Notes: generated by a model from the sequence alone, not told the origin. Positions 41,219 through 50,756 are shown, counted from the stretch's first letter. The stretch is 64,000 nucleotides of DNA from Nocardioides sp. Root682 (GCF_001427795.1 NZ_LMHJ01000004.1:124001-188000), one strand, 5' to 3'. Made by a program: numbers and translations.

Positions 41219-44065
41219 TCACCGCTGCATCCGGCCGGCCAGCAGCTCGGCCAGGTGCAGCGGTGCGGCCTCGGGGGCCAGCTCGTCGAGCTGGGTGCGG
41301 CAGGAGAAGCCGTCGGCGAGCACGACCCGCTCGCGTGCGGCATCAGCTTCCCGTCGTACGGCGGGCAGGAGGTTGGCCTCCGCGATGGCGACCGACACCT
41401 CGTAGTGTCCCTGCTCGACCCCGAAGTTGCCGGCCATGCCGCAGCATCCGGCCACGGCTTCGACCGTCGCGCCTGCCTTCTCCAGCAAGGACTTGTCGGT
41501 CGCCCAGCCCATGATCGCGTGGTGGTGGCAGTGCGGCTGCGCGACCACGGAGACGTCGCTCAGGTCGGGCGGGGTCCAGGTCGGCTCCGTCGCGAGCAGC
41601 TCGGCCAGCGTCACCGTCGCCTTCGACACGGCCGCCGCATCGTCACCGGGGACGAGCTCGGTGAGCTCGTGCCGCAGGACCGCCGTACAGGACGGCTCGA
41701 TCCCGACGATCGGTACGCCCGCCAGTGCGTCCACCGAAAGCGCGTCGACCATGGACCGCAACCGCTTCGCGGCTCCGTCGAGCTGGCCGGTACTGATCCA
41801 CGGAAGGCCACAGCATTCCTGGTGCCGGGTGATCCGCGGCTCGAACCCAGCCGAGCGCAGGACGGCCACGGTCGCGTCGGCGACCTGCGGGGCGAAGTGG
41901 TTGGTGAACGAGTCCACGAACACGACGACCGGCTTGCCTGTCGTCGAAGGGGCAGAAGCCCCGGAAGCCCCGAAGGTACGGCGGAAAGTCTTCCTGAACG
42001 TGTGCCGGGCGAACGCCGGCATCTGCCGACGCGTGTCCACCCCGGCCGCCTTCAACGCAGGGATCCGCACCGCCGACCAGCTCATCATCTTGTTGGCGAC
42101 CCGCGGGGTCGCAGAGCCCGCCTTTGCCCACCGCGGCAGCCAGCCGACGGAGTAGTGGGTGCGCGGACGGAGCTTGCCCTTGTAGGTCTGGTGCAGCACC
42201 TCGGCCTTGTAGCTGGCCATGTCGGTGCCGGTCGGGCAGTCCGATGCGCAGCCCTTGCAGGACAGGCAGAGGTCGAGCGCCTCGTGCACGGCGGGCGACG
42301 ACCACGAGATCGCGCTCTCGCCGTTGACGATCTCCTGCAGCAGGCGCGCGCGGCCACGCGTGGAGTGGATCTCCTCCTTCGTCGCCTGGTACGACGGGCA
42401 CATCACGCCGCCCGAGTCGGAATTGTCGGCGCGACACTTGCCGACACCCGTGCACCGGTGCACGGCCTGCCCGAAGTCGCCGCCGTCGCTGGCGTAGGCC
42501 AGCGCGAGGCCCTTGGTCAGTCGCGACGTGGCCGAGTAGCGCAGGTCGGCGGTGCTGGACACCGGGTCGACGAGGATGCCGGGGTTGAGCAGGGACGTGG
42601 GGTCGAAGGCGTGCTTCACGGCACCCATCAGCGCGAGCGCGGCGGGCGAGTACATCCGGTCCAGCCACTCGCTCCGGGCCCGGCCGTCGCCGTGCTCGCC
42701 GGACAGCGAACCGCCGAGCGAGGTGACCAGGTCGGCTGCTTCACCGATGAAGGCGCGATACCGCTCCGCGCCGTTGGGGTCGCCGAACGGGAAGTCCATC
42801 CGGACGTGGATGCAGCCCTCGCCGAAGTGCCCGAACGGCATGGCGGTCAGGCCGTGCCGCTCCAGCAGCGCGTCGAACCCGGTCAGGTACGTGCCCAGGT
42901 GTTCGGGTGGTACGGCGGCGTCCTCCCACCCGGCCCACGCCGGCAGGCCGGACGGTGCGCGACCGGCGAGGCCCGCACCGTCGGCGCGGATCCGCCACAG
43001 GCGCTCGATCTCGGCGGCGTCCTCCACGACGAGGGCGGAGAGCCCGAGCCCGGCCTCGGCCAGCAGGCCGGCCTGGCGTCGTACGTCGTCGGGGGAGTCG
43101 CCGGAGATCTCGACGAACATCCACGCGTCACCGGCAGGCAGGGCGGGTACGGCGTCGGGCCCGCGCCGCTCGATGATCACGTCGACGATCCGCCGGTCGA
43201 GGCCCTCGCACGCCGACGGCTTGAAGGCGAGCACCGCGGGAGTCGCGAAGCCGGCGGTCGGGAAGTCGGCGAAGCCGAGGACCACGAGCGAACGTGCGGC
43301 CGGCGTCCGCACCAGGCGCACCGTCGCCTCGGTGATCACGGCCAGCGTGCCCTCGGAGCCGACGAGCGCACGGGTGACGTCGAAGCCGCGCTCGGGCACG
43401 AGGTGGTCCACCGCGATGCCGGACACGTGGCGACCGAACGTGCCGAACTCGGTGCGGGCCGTGGCCAGGTCGCCGGCGATGACGGCGCGCAGGTCGTCCA
43501 GGACCGACCCCGTGGCCGAGGGTTCTCCCGACGCGGAGTAGCCCGTGACCAGGTCGGATCCGTCCGCGAGCAGCGCGCGAAGACCGACGACGTTGTGCGA
43601 GGTCCGGCCGTAGGCGAGCGAGCGCGCACCACACGCGTCATTGCCGATCATCCCGCCGATCGTGCAGCGCGTGCTCGTCGAGGGGTCCGGCCCGAACCGC
43701 AGGCCGTGCGGCGCCGCGGCGCTCTGCAGGGCCGCCTGCACGACACCCGGCTGCACGACCGCGGTCTCGGCGACGGGGTCGATCGAGATGACCTGGTTCA
43801 TGTGGCGGCTGAAGTCGATGACGATGCCGCGGCCGATCGCGTTGCCCGCGACCGACGTACCGGCGCCGCGGCAGGTGACGGGCAGGCCGAGCTCGCGGCC
43901 CGCGGCCAGGACAGCGCGCACGTCGTCGGCGGTGTGCGGGAACACCACGGCGGCGGGGAGCACGCGGTAGAGCGACGCATCGGAGGAGTAGGCGGCGAGG
44001 ACCGCCGCGTCGTCGGTGACGTCGGAGACCCCGTGCTGCCTGATCTGTTGGGCGACTCCGGTCAC
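41219..44065 (-). CDS. FAD-binding and (Fe-S)-binding oxidoreductase (D-lactate/glycolate dehydrogenase-like)
   Basis: 948 residues combining three modules. An N-terminal FAD_binding_4 domain (PVTCRGAGTSVAGNAIG, near 60) and an FAD-oxidase C domain (FGHFGEGCIHVRMDFPFG) come first. Then follows a 4Fe-4S ferredoxin-like segment with the second cluster CLSCKGCASDCPTG. Last are CCG-type cysteine-rich regions (RHQECCGLPWISTGQLDG and VAGCCGMAGNFG). Such Dld-II/GlcD-F fusions oxidise 2-hydroxyacids and pass electrons to the membrane chain. The exact substrate is uncertain. Confidence 0.88.
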   Translation of the reverse strand: MTGVAQQIRQHGVSDVTDDAAVLAAYSSDASLYRVLPAAVVFPHTADDVRAVLAAGRELGLPVTCRGAGTSVAGNAIGRGIVIDFSRHMNQVISIDPVAETAVVQPGVVQAALQSAAAPHGLRFGPDPSTSTRCTIGGMIGNDACGARSLAYGRTSHNVVGLRALLADGSDLVTGYSASGEPSATGSVLDDLRAVIAGDLATARTEFGTFGRHVSGIAVDHLVPERGFDVTRALVGSEGTLAVITEATVRLVRTPAARSLVVLGFADFPTAGFATPAVLAFKPSACEGLDRRIVDVIIERRGPDAVPALPAGDAWMFVEISGDSPDDVRRQAGLLAEAGLGLSALVVEDAAEIERLWRIRADGAGLAGRAPSGLPAWAGWEDAAVPPEHLGTYLTGFDALLERHGLTAMPFGHFGEGCIHVRMDFPFGDPNGAERYRAFIGEAADLVTSLGGSLSGEHGDGRARSEWLDRMYSPAALALMGAVKHAFDPTSLLNPGILVDPVSSTADLRYSATSRLTKGLALAYASDGGDFGQAVHRCTGVGKCRADNSDSGGVMCPSYQATKEEIHSTRGRARLLQEIVNGESAISWSSPAVHEALDLCLSCKGCASDCPTGTDMASYKAEVLHQTYKGKLRPRTHYSVGWLPRWAKAGSATPRVANKMMSWSAVRIPALKAAGVDTRRQMPAFARHTFRKTFRRTFGASGASAPSTTGKPVVVFVDSFTNHFAPQVADATVAVLRSAGFEPRITRHQECCGLPWISTGQLDGAAKRLRSMVDALSVDALAGVPIVGIEPSCTAVLRHELTELVPGDDAAAVSKATVTLAELLATEPTWTPPDLSDVSVVAQPHCHHHAIMGWATDKSLLEKAGATVEAVAGCCGMAGNFGVEQGHYEVSVAIAEANLLPAVRREADAARERVVLADGFSCRTQLDELAPEAAPLHLAELLAGRMQR

Positions 44066-44154
44066 GACGCGAATCTATCGGGTCGCTCCGTCGACCACCC
44101 GGGCGACTACGCTGCCACCGGCCCCGCAGACACCCCACCCACGGAGGAACACCC

Positions 44155-45225
44155 ATGCGCCTCGGCATGATCATCGACTACTCAGGCGGCTTCGCCGAGA
44201 CCGTGGAGCTCCTCCAGGAGTACGAGCGCAACGGCCTTGACCTGGTCGCCGTGGCCGAGGCGTACTCCTTCGACTCGGTCAGCCAGCTCGGCTACATCGC
44301 CGCGAAGACCGACAAGCTCGAGCTGATGTCGGGCATCTTCCAGATCTACACCCGCACCCCTTCGCTGACCGCGATGACCGCCGCCGGGCTGGACTTCGTG
44401 TCCGACGGCCGGTTCACGCTCGGCCTCGGCGCGAGCGGCCCGCAGGTCATCGAGGGCTTCCACGGCGTGAAGTACGACGCCCCGCTCGGCCGCACGCGTG
44501 AGGTGATCGAGATCTGCCGGCAGGTCTGGCAGCGCCAGCCCGTGCAGTTCGAGGGCAAGTACTACAACGTGCCGCTGACCAAGGAGCAGGGCGGATCCGG
44601 TCTCGGCAAGCCGCTCAAGCTGATCAACCACCCGGTGCGCTCGAGCATCCCGATCTCGGTCGCCGCGCTCGGTCCGAAGAACGTCGCCCTCGTCGCCGAG
44701 CTCGCCAACGGCTGGCAGCCGCTGTTCTTCCACCCCGCGAAGGCCCGGCAGGCATGGGGCGAGTCCCTGGAGGAGGGCTTCAGCAAGCGCGACCCCGCGC
44801 TCGGTGAGCTCGACATCCAGCTGCAGATGCAGTTCTTCCTCGGTGAGCCGTCGCCGGAGTCGATCGCCACGGTCCGCAACCAGCTGGCGCTCTACATCGG
44901 CGGGATGGGTGCCCGCGACAAGAACTTCTACAACCAGCTCGCCTGCCGCTACGGCTACGAGACCGAGGCCAAGGAGATCCAGGACCTCTACCTCTCGGGC
45001 AAGAAGGCGGAGGCCGCGGCCGCCGTACCGGACGACCTGGTGGAGGCGACCACGCTGATCGGCGACGAGGACTCGATCCGCCGCCAGCTCGCCGAGTTCG
45101 ACGCCGCGGGGGTGCGGACCCTGCTGCTCAACTCGCTCGCCGCGACCCCGGAGGAGCGGGTCAGCCAGCTGCGCCGCCTCTCGGAGATCGCCGCCGAGAC
45201 CAGTACCTCGGAGGCCGGCGCCTGA
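44155..45225 (+). CDS. LLM class F420-dependent oxidoreductase
   Basis: 356 residues, luciferase-like TIM barrel. The N-terminus MRLGMIIDYSGGF, LELMSGIFQIYTRTPSLTAM and SDGRFTLGLGASGPQVIEGF are typical of the F420-dependent group. Its stop overlaps the start of the enoyl-CoA hydratase (TGATG), so the two act in one pathway. Substrate unknown; the pairing suggests reduction or oxidation of a CoA-bound intermediate. Confidence 0.87.
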   Translation: MRLGMIIDYSGGFAETVELLQEYERNGLDLVAVAEAYSFDSVSQLGYIAAKTDKLELMSGIFQIYTRTPSLTAMTAAGLDFVSDGRFTLGLGASGPQVIEGFHGVKYDAPLGRTREVIEICRQVWQRQPVQFEGKYYNVPLTKEQGGSGLGKPLKLINHPVRSSIPISVAALGPKNVALVAELANGWQPLFFHPAKARQAWGESLEEGFSKRDPALGELDIQLQMQFFLGEPSPESIATVRNQLALYIGGMGARDKNFYNQLACRYGYETEAKEIQDLYLSGKKAEAAAAVPDDLVEATTLIGDEDSIRRQLAEFDAAGVRTLLLNSLAATPEERVSQLRRLSEIAAETSTSEAGA

Positions 45226-46040
45226 TGACCGAGCCGCGCTTCACCATCGCGTACGACGGCCCGGTCGCCACCGTCACGCTGGCGGGTCCTGACGGCAAGG
45301 CCGTCATGGACGACCACTTCTTCCTCGAGCTGGCCGACACCGTCGCGACGCTCGACGCGAACCCCGACGTCCGAGCGATCGTCTTCACCGGCAGTGGCAA
45401 GCACTTCTCGTTCGGCCTCGACCTCGGCCAGGCCTTCGCGACGTTCGCGCCGCTCTTCGAGCAGACGCACGCCGGCGGACGGGCCGAGCTGCTGGGCCTC
45501 ATCCGGCGCTGGCAGGGCTGCATCGACGCCGTCGCGAACAGCCGCACCCCGACCGTCGCGGCGATCACCGGCTGGTGCATCGGTGGCGGCGTCGACCTCG
45601 CGGCGGCGTGCGACGTCCGGGTGGCCTCGGCCGACGCGGTGTTCAGCGTCCGCGAGGCCAAGATGGCGATCGTCGCCGACCTCGGCAGCCTCCAGCGCCT
45701 GGTCGGCGTGATCGGCGACGGCCACCTGCGCGAGCTCGCCCTCACTGGCGACGACATCGATGCGGCCCGTGCCCTGGCCATCGGCCTGGTCAACAGCGTC
45801 TACGACGACGCGGATGCTGCCCGCGCGGCCGCCGTCGAGCTGGCGGGCCGGATCGCCGCCAACTCGCCGCTGGTCTCGCGGGGCATCAAGGACGTCCTCG
45901 ACGCCGAGCGCGGCCCGCGGGTCGAGGCAGGCCTGCGCTACACGGCTGCCTGGAACGCGGCGTTCCTCGTCAGCGACGACCTGAAGGAGGCGCTGACGTC
46001 CTTCGCCGAGCGCCGGCCGCCGGAGTTCACCGGGCGCTGA
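45225..46040 (+). CDS. Enoyl-CoA hydratase/isomerase family protein
   Basis: 271 residues, crotonase fold. Oxyanion-hole segments are FTGSGKHFSFGLDLGQ and TGWCIGGGVDLAAACDV; VREAKMAIVADLGSL covers the catalytic region, with Glu in VREAK and Asp in IVADLG, as in delta3,5-delta2,4-dienoyl-CoA isomerases. Coupled to the LLM gene. Confidence 0.88.
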   Translation: MTEPRFTIAYDGPVATVTLAGPDGKAVMDDHFFLELADTVATLDANPDVRAIVFTGSGKHFSFGLDLGQAFATFAPLFEQTHAGGRAELLGLIRRWQGCIDAVANSRTPTVAAITGWCIGGGVDLAAACDVRVASADAVFSVREAKMAIVADLGSLQRLVGVIGDGHLRELALTGDDIDAARALAIGLVNSVYDDADAARAAAVELAGRIAANSPLVSRGIKDVLDAERGPRVEAGLRYTAAWNAAFLVSDDLKEALTSFAERRPPEFTGR

Positions 46041-46074
46041 GTCCGTCGGCCGCCGAGCCCATCGGCCGCCGAGG

Positions 46075-46365
46075 TCAGGGGAGAGCGCTGCGCTTCGCCA
46101 TGGTGATCGCGGCGACCTCCCGGCCGTACCGGACCGGCGTGGCGCCGAGCGCGAGCGCCCGCTGTCGGGTGGGTTCCCGGACGTCGAAGTGCTCGGTCGC
46201 CGTACCCGCGTTCTGGATCCAGCGGGCGTCGATCCCGAGGCGTTCGGCGAACGCGAGCAGCTCGGCGGTACCGGCCTCGCCGGGCAGGTCCGACAACAGG
46301 TGGGACCACACGCCCTCGACCGGGCCGACCTGCGCCGGCCGCTGCATGTCATCGATGTAGATCAC
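46075..46365 (-). CDS. DUF4031 domain protein
   Basis: 96 residues. IYIDDMQRPAQVGPVEGVWS at the N-terminus, LLAFAERLGIDARWIQ and REPTRQRALALGATPV follow the DUF4031 consensus as I know it. Function unknown; such proteins are small, cytoplasmic and widespread in actinobacteria. GTG start at 46365, divergent from the kinase gene. Confidence 0.78.
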   Translation of the reverse strand: MIYIDDMQRPAQVGPVEGVWSHLLSDLPGEAGTAELLAFAERLGIDARWIQNAGTATEHFDVREPTRQRALALGATPVRYGREVAAITMAKRSALP

Positions 46366-46459
46366 GCCACGAACCCCGTCATTTGCACAGCATGCCGCAG
46401 TGACGCACCATCGGTGAGGTCGGCAACGACTCCCGGAACAGCACAGGACGGAATCTCGG

Positions 46460-48205
46460 ATGGGCAGCTCGGAGCCTCGCGTGGGCGACCGCCTCGGTCG
46501 CTACACCCTCCTCGAGGTGCTCGGCCGCGGTGGCATGGGCACGGTCTTCCGGGCTCGCGACGACGAGCTCGAGCGCGATGTCGCGGTCAAGGTCATCAAC
46601 GCGCTGCTGGCCGACGACAGCGAGTTCCGCGAGCGGTTCCGCCGCGAAGCCGTGGTGCTGTCGCGGATGGACAGCGCGCACGTGGTGTCCGTCTTCGACC
46701 ACGGCGAGCAGGACGGGTCGCCGTACCTCGTCGCCCAGCTGGTGCGTGGTGGCGACCTGATGGACCTGTTGCGCGCGCGGGGCGCGCTCGATCCGTCGTA
46801 CGCCGTCGACCTCGTCGACCAGGTGCTCGAGGGTCTGGGCGACGCGCACGCGATCGGTGTGGTCCACCGGGACGTGAAGCCGTCGAACGTGCTGCTGCGG
46901 GAGGACGGTCGCGTCGCGTACCTCTGCGACTTCGGCATCGCGACCTCGCCGGGACGCGAGCTGACCCGTACCGGTGCGCTCGTCGGCTCGACCGCCTACA
47001 TGGCGCCCGAGCGGCATTCCGGTGACACCGCCGGCACGTCCGGCGTCGCCGCTGACCTGTACGCCGTCGGCTGCCTGCTGTGGAACCTGCTCACCGGCAC
47101 CCAGCCGTTCGTGGGCACCGATGCCGAGATCGCCATGGGCCACCTGCACGCGCCGGTCCCGCAGCTGCCCGGCCGCAGTCCGTTCCTGGACCGGATCAAC
47201 GCCGTGCTGCGGCGGTCGTTGGCGAAGGACCCGAAGCAGCGCTACTCGTCCGCGCGGGCGATGCGGGCCGACCTGGCGGCGCTCGGGGACGTCATCCCCG
47301 GCGCGATCGTGATCCCCGACGTCACGGCCGTCCGGCAACCGCTGATCACCCCGCCGGCCCGCAACGGCACCCGCCGCGTGCTCGTCACGGCGGTCGTCGT
47401 CGCGCTCGTCGCTTCGGCCGTGTACGTCGGTTCGCTGCTCGGCGGCGTGGAGATGGTGCCGTCCGTGCTCGCCTCCGACGACACGACCACGTCTGCCACG
47501 CCCGGGACACCGACCTCCGGGGCGCGGGGACAGACCGACGGCTCCCGGGACACGTCGGTCGGCGGCACCCGGGCCACCGACTCGACGTCGGTGCCCGGGG
47601 GCGAGACGGATGCGCTCCCCGAGGAGCAGGCAGAGCCGGAACCGGCCGGCCCGCGGAGCACGCCGAGGCCGAGGCGTACGCCGACGCCGACCCCCACGTC
47701 GACTCCGAAGCCGGTGGCGAGCCACCGCTGCTGGAACGGCCCCGAGGTGCAGGCGCTGTCCTCCTGCTCCCAGCCGACTGGCCGGGCGGGATCGTCCTGG
47801 GTGTTCCCGGGCGCAGCCAGCGTGCCCAACTGCTCCCGGCTCTCGCGCAGCACGCCCGGCTTCGTCGAGGGGTGGGGGTGCACGATCCGCACTGCCGACG
47901 GCACGAACAAGTCGATCACCTTCATCCGGTGGTCCTCGGTGACGGCTGCGACGGACTACTTCTGGGCCCGCTACGACACCGACCAGCGCACCCGGGACGC
48001 GTGGCTCGTCGGCGGCCACACCTACGGTCGCGCGATGTACGGCCGGGTCGGCGAGCTGTACCACTCGTCGCGCGTCTACGCCGCCGCCGGGACGATCCCC
48101 TGGTCGGTGTCGGCGCAGGCCAACACGTCGGACAAGCGCGCGTCCATGTTGAAGCTGGTCAGCTACCGCGCGCCGGGACAGTTCCGCGGCGTACCGATCA
48201 ACTGA
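46460..48205 (+). CDS. Serine/threonine protein kinase (PknB-like) with extracellular domain
   Basis: 581 residues. Kinase domain about 1-275: Gly loop LGRGGMGTVFRARDD, Lys in DVAVKVI, catalytic loop VHRDVKPSNVLL, DFGIATSPG and APE-like YMAPERHSG. One membrane helix lies near 307-328 (VLVTAVVVALVASAVYVGSL). A Thr/Ser/Pro-rich linker follows, then a C-terminal extracellular domain from about residue 415 with four Cys (SHRCWNG, LSSCSQPTG, VPNCSRLS, WGCTIR). There are no PASTA repeats, so it probably senses a signal other than peptidoglycan. Confidence 0.9.
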   Translation: MGSSEPRVGDRLGRYTLLEVLGRGGMGTVFRARDDELERDVAVKVINALLADDSEFRERFRREAVVLSRMDSAHVVSVFDHGEQDGSPYLVAQLVRGGDLMDLLRARGALDPSYAVDLVDQVLEGLGDAHAIGVVHRDVKPSNVLLREDGRVAYLCDFGIATSPGRELTRTGALVGSTAYMAPERHSGDTAGTSGVAADLYAVGCLLWNLLTGTQPFVGTDAEIAMGHLHAPVPQLPGRSPFLDRINAVLRRSLAKDPKQRYSSARAMRADLAALGDVIPGAIVIPDVTAVRQPLITPPARNGTRRVLVTAVVVALVASAVYVGSLLGGVEMVPSVLASDDTTTSATPGTPTSGARGQTDGSRDTSVGGTRATDSTSVPGGETDALPEEQAEPEPAGPRSTPRPRRTPTPTPTSTPKPVASHRCWNGPEVQALSSCSQPTGRAGSSWVFPGAASVPNCSRLSRSTPGFVEGWGCTIRTADGTNKSITFIRWSSVTAATDYFWARYDTDQRTRDAWLVGGHTYGRAMYGRVGELYHSSRVYAAAGTIPWSVSAQANTSDKRASMLKLVSYRAPGQFRGVPIN

Positions 48206-48219
48206 CGGTCAGCTGACGG

Positions 48220-49080
48220 TCAGACCCGTCCCCACTTGCCGCGGACGTAGTCGACGAAGGTCTCGTGACCCGGGCTGAGCAGGATCCGGGGCTGCTTGCG
48301 CGTGACGATCAGCATCGTGGTGGCCCCCGCCTGCTTGGCCGCACGCAGGCGCCGCAGCGAGGCCTTGGCGCCGCCGAGCTCGTAGAGCGTCTTGACCTCG
48401 ATCGCGATCCCCAGCCTGCGGGCCACGCGCAACACCTCGCGGTAGGTCTCCACCTTCTCGAAGCCGACGCCGGCCTTGACCTCCCACTCGATGCCCTCCA
48501 TGCCGACCCGGGCGGCGTAGCGGACCATGTCCACCATCCTGACCAGCTCGTACGGCGGGTTGTCCGCCGAGCGCAGCTCGCGCACCTGGCTGAAGGTCAG
48601 GTCGGACCACACCGTGGCGGGTGCGTAGCGGCCGCCGGGGTCGAAACCCTCGGTGTCGAGGTGGCGCCAGTGGGTCGCGATCGGGATCCGGCGGGTGTGG
48701 GTGTCGTCGAGGCAGTAGTTGGTGTCGATGTCGATCCACAGGTAGCCGTGGGCCGCCGCGTAGTCCAGCCCGCGATAGGAGTTCTCGAACCGGTAGCTCT
48801 GCCCGTTCAGGCGGTGGAAGCGCTTGCGGGTCGACGCGTTCCTGGTCTTGACGTCGTCGACCGGTCCGGTCGGCTCGGCCGTCGGATCATCGGTCGGCGG
48901 ATCGGGCGGCAGATCGGTCGGCCGGCCAGTCGTCGTACCGGTCGGATCGACCGTGGGGGCCGGGCTCTGGGGCCCGCTGCTCGGAGGGGTGGGCTCGGGA
49001 ACCGACGATCCGCACCCGGAGCCGAGCAGAGCCGTCGCGACAATGCCGGCGAGAAGTCGCCGCCGGTCGCGATGCCCCAT
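48220..49080 (-). CDS. Lipoprotein with glycerophosphodiester phosphodiesterase-like domain
   Basis: 286 residues. Lipobox LLGSGC (Cys23), a Pro/Thr/Asp-rich linker to about residue 80, then a GDPD-like TIM barrel: FENSYRGLDYAAAHGYLWID, PIATHWRHLD, GMEGIEWEVKA and LGIAIEVKTLY. In typical GDPD enzymes the first segment is HRG...EN and a second His follows in HD; here only fragments remain (ENSYRG, ATHWRH), so activity is doubtful. Surface-anchored. Confidence 0.68.
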   Translation of the reverse strand: MGHRDRRRLLAGIVATALLGSGCGSSVPEPTPPSSGPQSPAPTVDPTGTTTGRPTDLPPDPPTDDPTAEPTGPVDDVKTRNASTRKRFHRLNGQSYRFENSYRGLDYAAAHGYLWIDIDTNYCLDDTHTRRIPIATHWRHLDTEGFDPGGRYAPATVWSDLTFSQVRELRSADNPPYELVRMVDMVRYAARVGMEGIEWEVKAGVGFEKVETYREVLRVARRLGIAIEVKTLYELGGAKASLRRLRAAKQAGATTMLIVTRKQPRILLSPGHETFVDYVRGKWGRV

Positions 49081-49182
49081 GGGAGGACGGTATGCGACCG
49101 AGCAACCCAGAGAACCGCCGGTGCCTCCTCATACGGGGCGCCGGCGGTTCCTCGGGTTGTTGCGTGGTGCGGTGGCGCTGGG

Positions 49183-49713
49183 TCAGCGGACGCGGCCGTA
49201 GAAGACCGAGCTGGTCCAGATGCGCTCCCGCTTGACCGGGGAGCCCGGACGCGAGGCGTGCCAGATCGTGTGGTTCCCGGCGTAGATGCCGACGTGGTAG
49301 ACGCCGCCACCGCCGGTGAAGAACACGAGGTCGCCGCGGCGCGGGTGCGAGACCCGGCGGGTCGCGCCGGCCTGGGCGCCCGAGGTACGGGGGAGCTTCT
49401 TGCCGGCCTTGCGGAAGGACCACTGCACCAGGCCGGAGCAGTCGAACGCGTTCGGGCCGGTGGCGCCGTACACGTAGGGCTTGCCGGCGCGGGACTTGGC
49501 GGCCCGCAGGGCACGCTCGCCGACCCGGACCTTCTTCTTCTTGTGGCGGGCGGGTGCGGTGGGGCCCTCGGCCGCGGTGGCGGAGGTGACGCCGGGCGCG
49601 GGGACGAAGGTCACGTCGGCATGCGCGGCGTTGCCCGGCGCGAAGACGAGCAGGGAAGCGGCGAGCGGGACGACGAGCAGGCGTGCGCCAACGCGCGAAA
49701 GGGTGGTGGACAT
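49183..49713 (-). CDS. NlpC/P60 family peptidoglycan hydrolase
   Basis: 176 residues with a signal peptide (MSTTLSRVGARLLVVPLAAS). The NlpC/P60 domain covers the C-terminal 110 residues: catalytic Cys in NAFDCSGLVQWSF, His in GGVYHVGIYAG and a third polar residue (His) in IWHASRPG. It cleaves D-gamma-Glu-DAP bonds in the cell wall in this family. Expression is probably controlled by the cyclic di-AMP riboswitch directly upstream. Confidence 0.92.
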   Translation of the reverse strand: MSTTLSRVGARLLVVPLAASLLVFAPGNAAHADVTFVPAPGVTSATAAEGPTAPARHKKKKVRVGERALRAAKSRAGKPYVYGATGPNAFDCSGLVQWSFRKAGKKLPRTSGAQAGATRRVSHPRRGDLVFFTGGGGVYHVGIYAGNHTIWHASRPGSPVKRERIWTSSVFYGRVR

Positions 49714-49728
49714 CGGAGTGTCTCCAAC

Positions 49729-49885
49729 AGCGACGCTTGCGAAAGGTGACCTGTCGGGCTTGGACTGCTGATGCCCAGGAACTCTCGTTCCTTAGCCCCG
49801 AGCCGGGCTCGTCCTCGTGGACGGTCCGGCGGTGTTGATTGGTTCTCCCGCGCCCGCGACTACTTCATCGTTGTGCGATGTCGCT
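49729..49885 (-). ncRNA. Probable cyclic di-AMP riboswitch (ydaO/yuaA type)
   Basis: On the minus strand, AGCGAC (49885-49880) can pair with GTCGCT (49734-49729) to close the P1 helix. Inside lie GGGAGAACCAATCAACACCG, the segment GGGGCTAAGGAACGAGAG, and near the 3' end CCCGACAGGTCACC followed by a CGCAAGCGTC element. The last part closely resembles the conserved 3' end of actinobacterial ydaO elements. It sits 16 bases before an NlpC/P60 gene, the classic target of this class. Confidence 0.75.
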
Positions 49886-50057
49886 CCACGTCGTCGCGGG
49901 CCTCAGCGCGGCGTGGGCGGCCTCCCCAGGTCGGGGAGGTCTGACCCACCAAATTTCGCATGCTTGCAATAGTTAGCGCAGTGGCGCGGGTCACGATCCG
50001 GGTGTGGCAACCCTCACCCGTAACTCGGCCGTTCGGACTGCGATTCCGGCTCGATCG
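49886..50057. other. Intergenic region upstream of the riboswitch
   Basis: The hairpin CCTCCCC-AGGTC-GGGGAGG is near 49921-49939. An AT-rich part (around 49950-49978, with GCATGC and TTGCAATAGTTAGC) probably holds the promoter for the riboswitch transcript. No gene seen. Confidence 0.35.
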
Positions 50058-50756
50058 TCAGCCGGCCCGGTGCCGCTTGCCGCTGCTAGCAGGCGCGGGG
50101 ACACCATGCGGATCGGCCAGCAGGTACTGCGCCATCCGGCCCTCGCGCGAACGGTGCGGACGCACCGGCTCGGGGACCATCCGGCCCTCGGCGGTGTCCC
50201 AGAACTGGTCCACCCGGACCGCGATCCGGCGGGCCACCCGCCCGCGCAGGCCCTGGTGGGGCAGGTACGGGTGCGGACGGGTCGGCACCCGCTGCTCGGC
50301 CCGGTAGAGGCGTTCGGCGAGCTCGTCGGTGTCCGGTCCGGCCTCGGTGGCGACCAGGTCGTCGGCCATCCGCTCCTCCAGCGCCCGGAACTGGCCGAGC
50401 GCGTCCTCGACCTCCTCCCAGATCGAGGACCACGGACGTCGTACGACGAAGGTGGAGCCGTAGAGCTTGCCCTTGACCTGGGCCAGGGCGACCTCCAGGC
50501 GCCGGCTCTCGTGCGCGAACTCCTGGGCGCGGCGGTGCCCGTGGGCGAGGTGGCGGCGGGCCGTGGGCGCGAGTACGGCGTTGGCCGCGGAGACGTGCCG
50601 ACTGGCGCTCGCGAGGAAGGGATCGGTGGCGGCCAGACGGTCCCGTGGTCGCTCACGGGTCGGTCGGCAGGCGATGGCGGTGGCGAGTCGCTCGGCGAGC
50701 ACGTCGTGGGTCTGGGTGATGGTGTCGGCCAGGATGTCGACGCTGTTGTCGGTCAT
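50058..50756 (-). CDS. Hypothetical helical protein
   Basis: 232 residues from ATG 50756, behind GAAGGGGCG. The N-terminus DILADTITQTHDVLAERLAT and the region VSAANAVLAPTARRHLAHGH are helical and His-bearing, and the rest is Arg-rich (ARRIAVRVDQFWD). It may be a distant four-helix (hemerythrin-like) protein, but I cannot support that firmly. Just upstream, GGGACC (50772-50777) and GGTCCC (50785-50790) form an inverted repeat that may be an operator. Confidence 0.65.
   Translation of the reverse strand: MTDNSVDILADTITQTHDVLAERLATAIACRPTRERPRDRLAATDPFLASASRHVSAANAVLAPTARRHLAHGHRRAQEFAHESRRLEVALAQVKGKLYGSTFVVRRPWSSIWEEVEDALGQFRALEERMADDLVATEAGPDTDELAERLYRAEQRVPTRPHPYLPHQGLRGRVARRIAVRVDQFWDTAEGRMVPEPVRPHRSREGRMAQYLLADPHGVPAPASSGKRHRAG

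Noticed and set aside
41255..44170. A 971-codon open frame on the plus strand
   Set aside because: Exact antisense shadow of the FAD/Fe-S oxidase, produced by GC-rich codon bias; no motifs.
46379..48064. A long minus-strand frame opposite the kinase
   Set aside because: Composition is Arg/Gly-rich without motifs; the plus-strand kinase has every catalytic motif.
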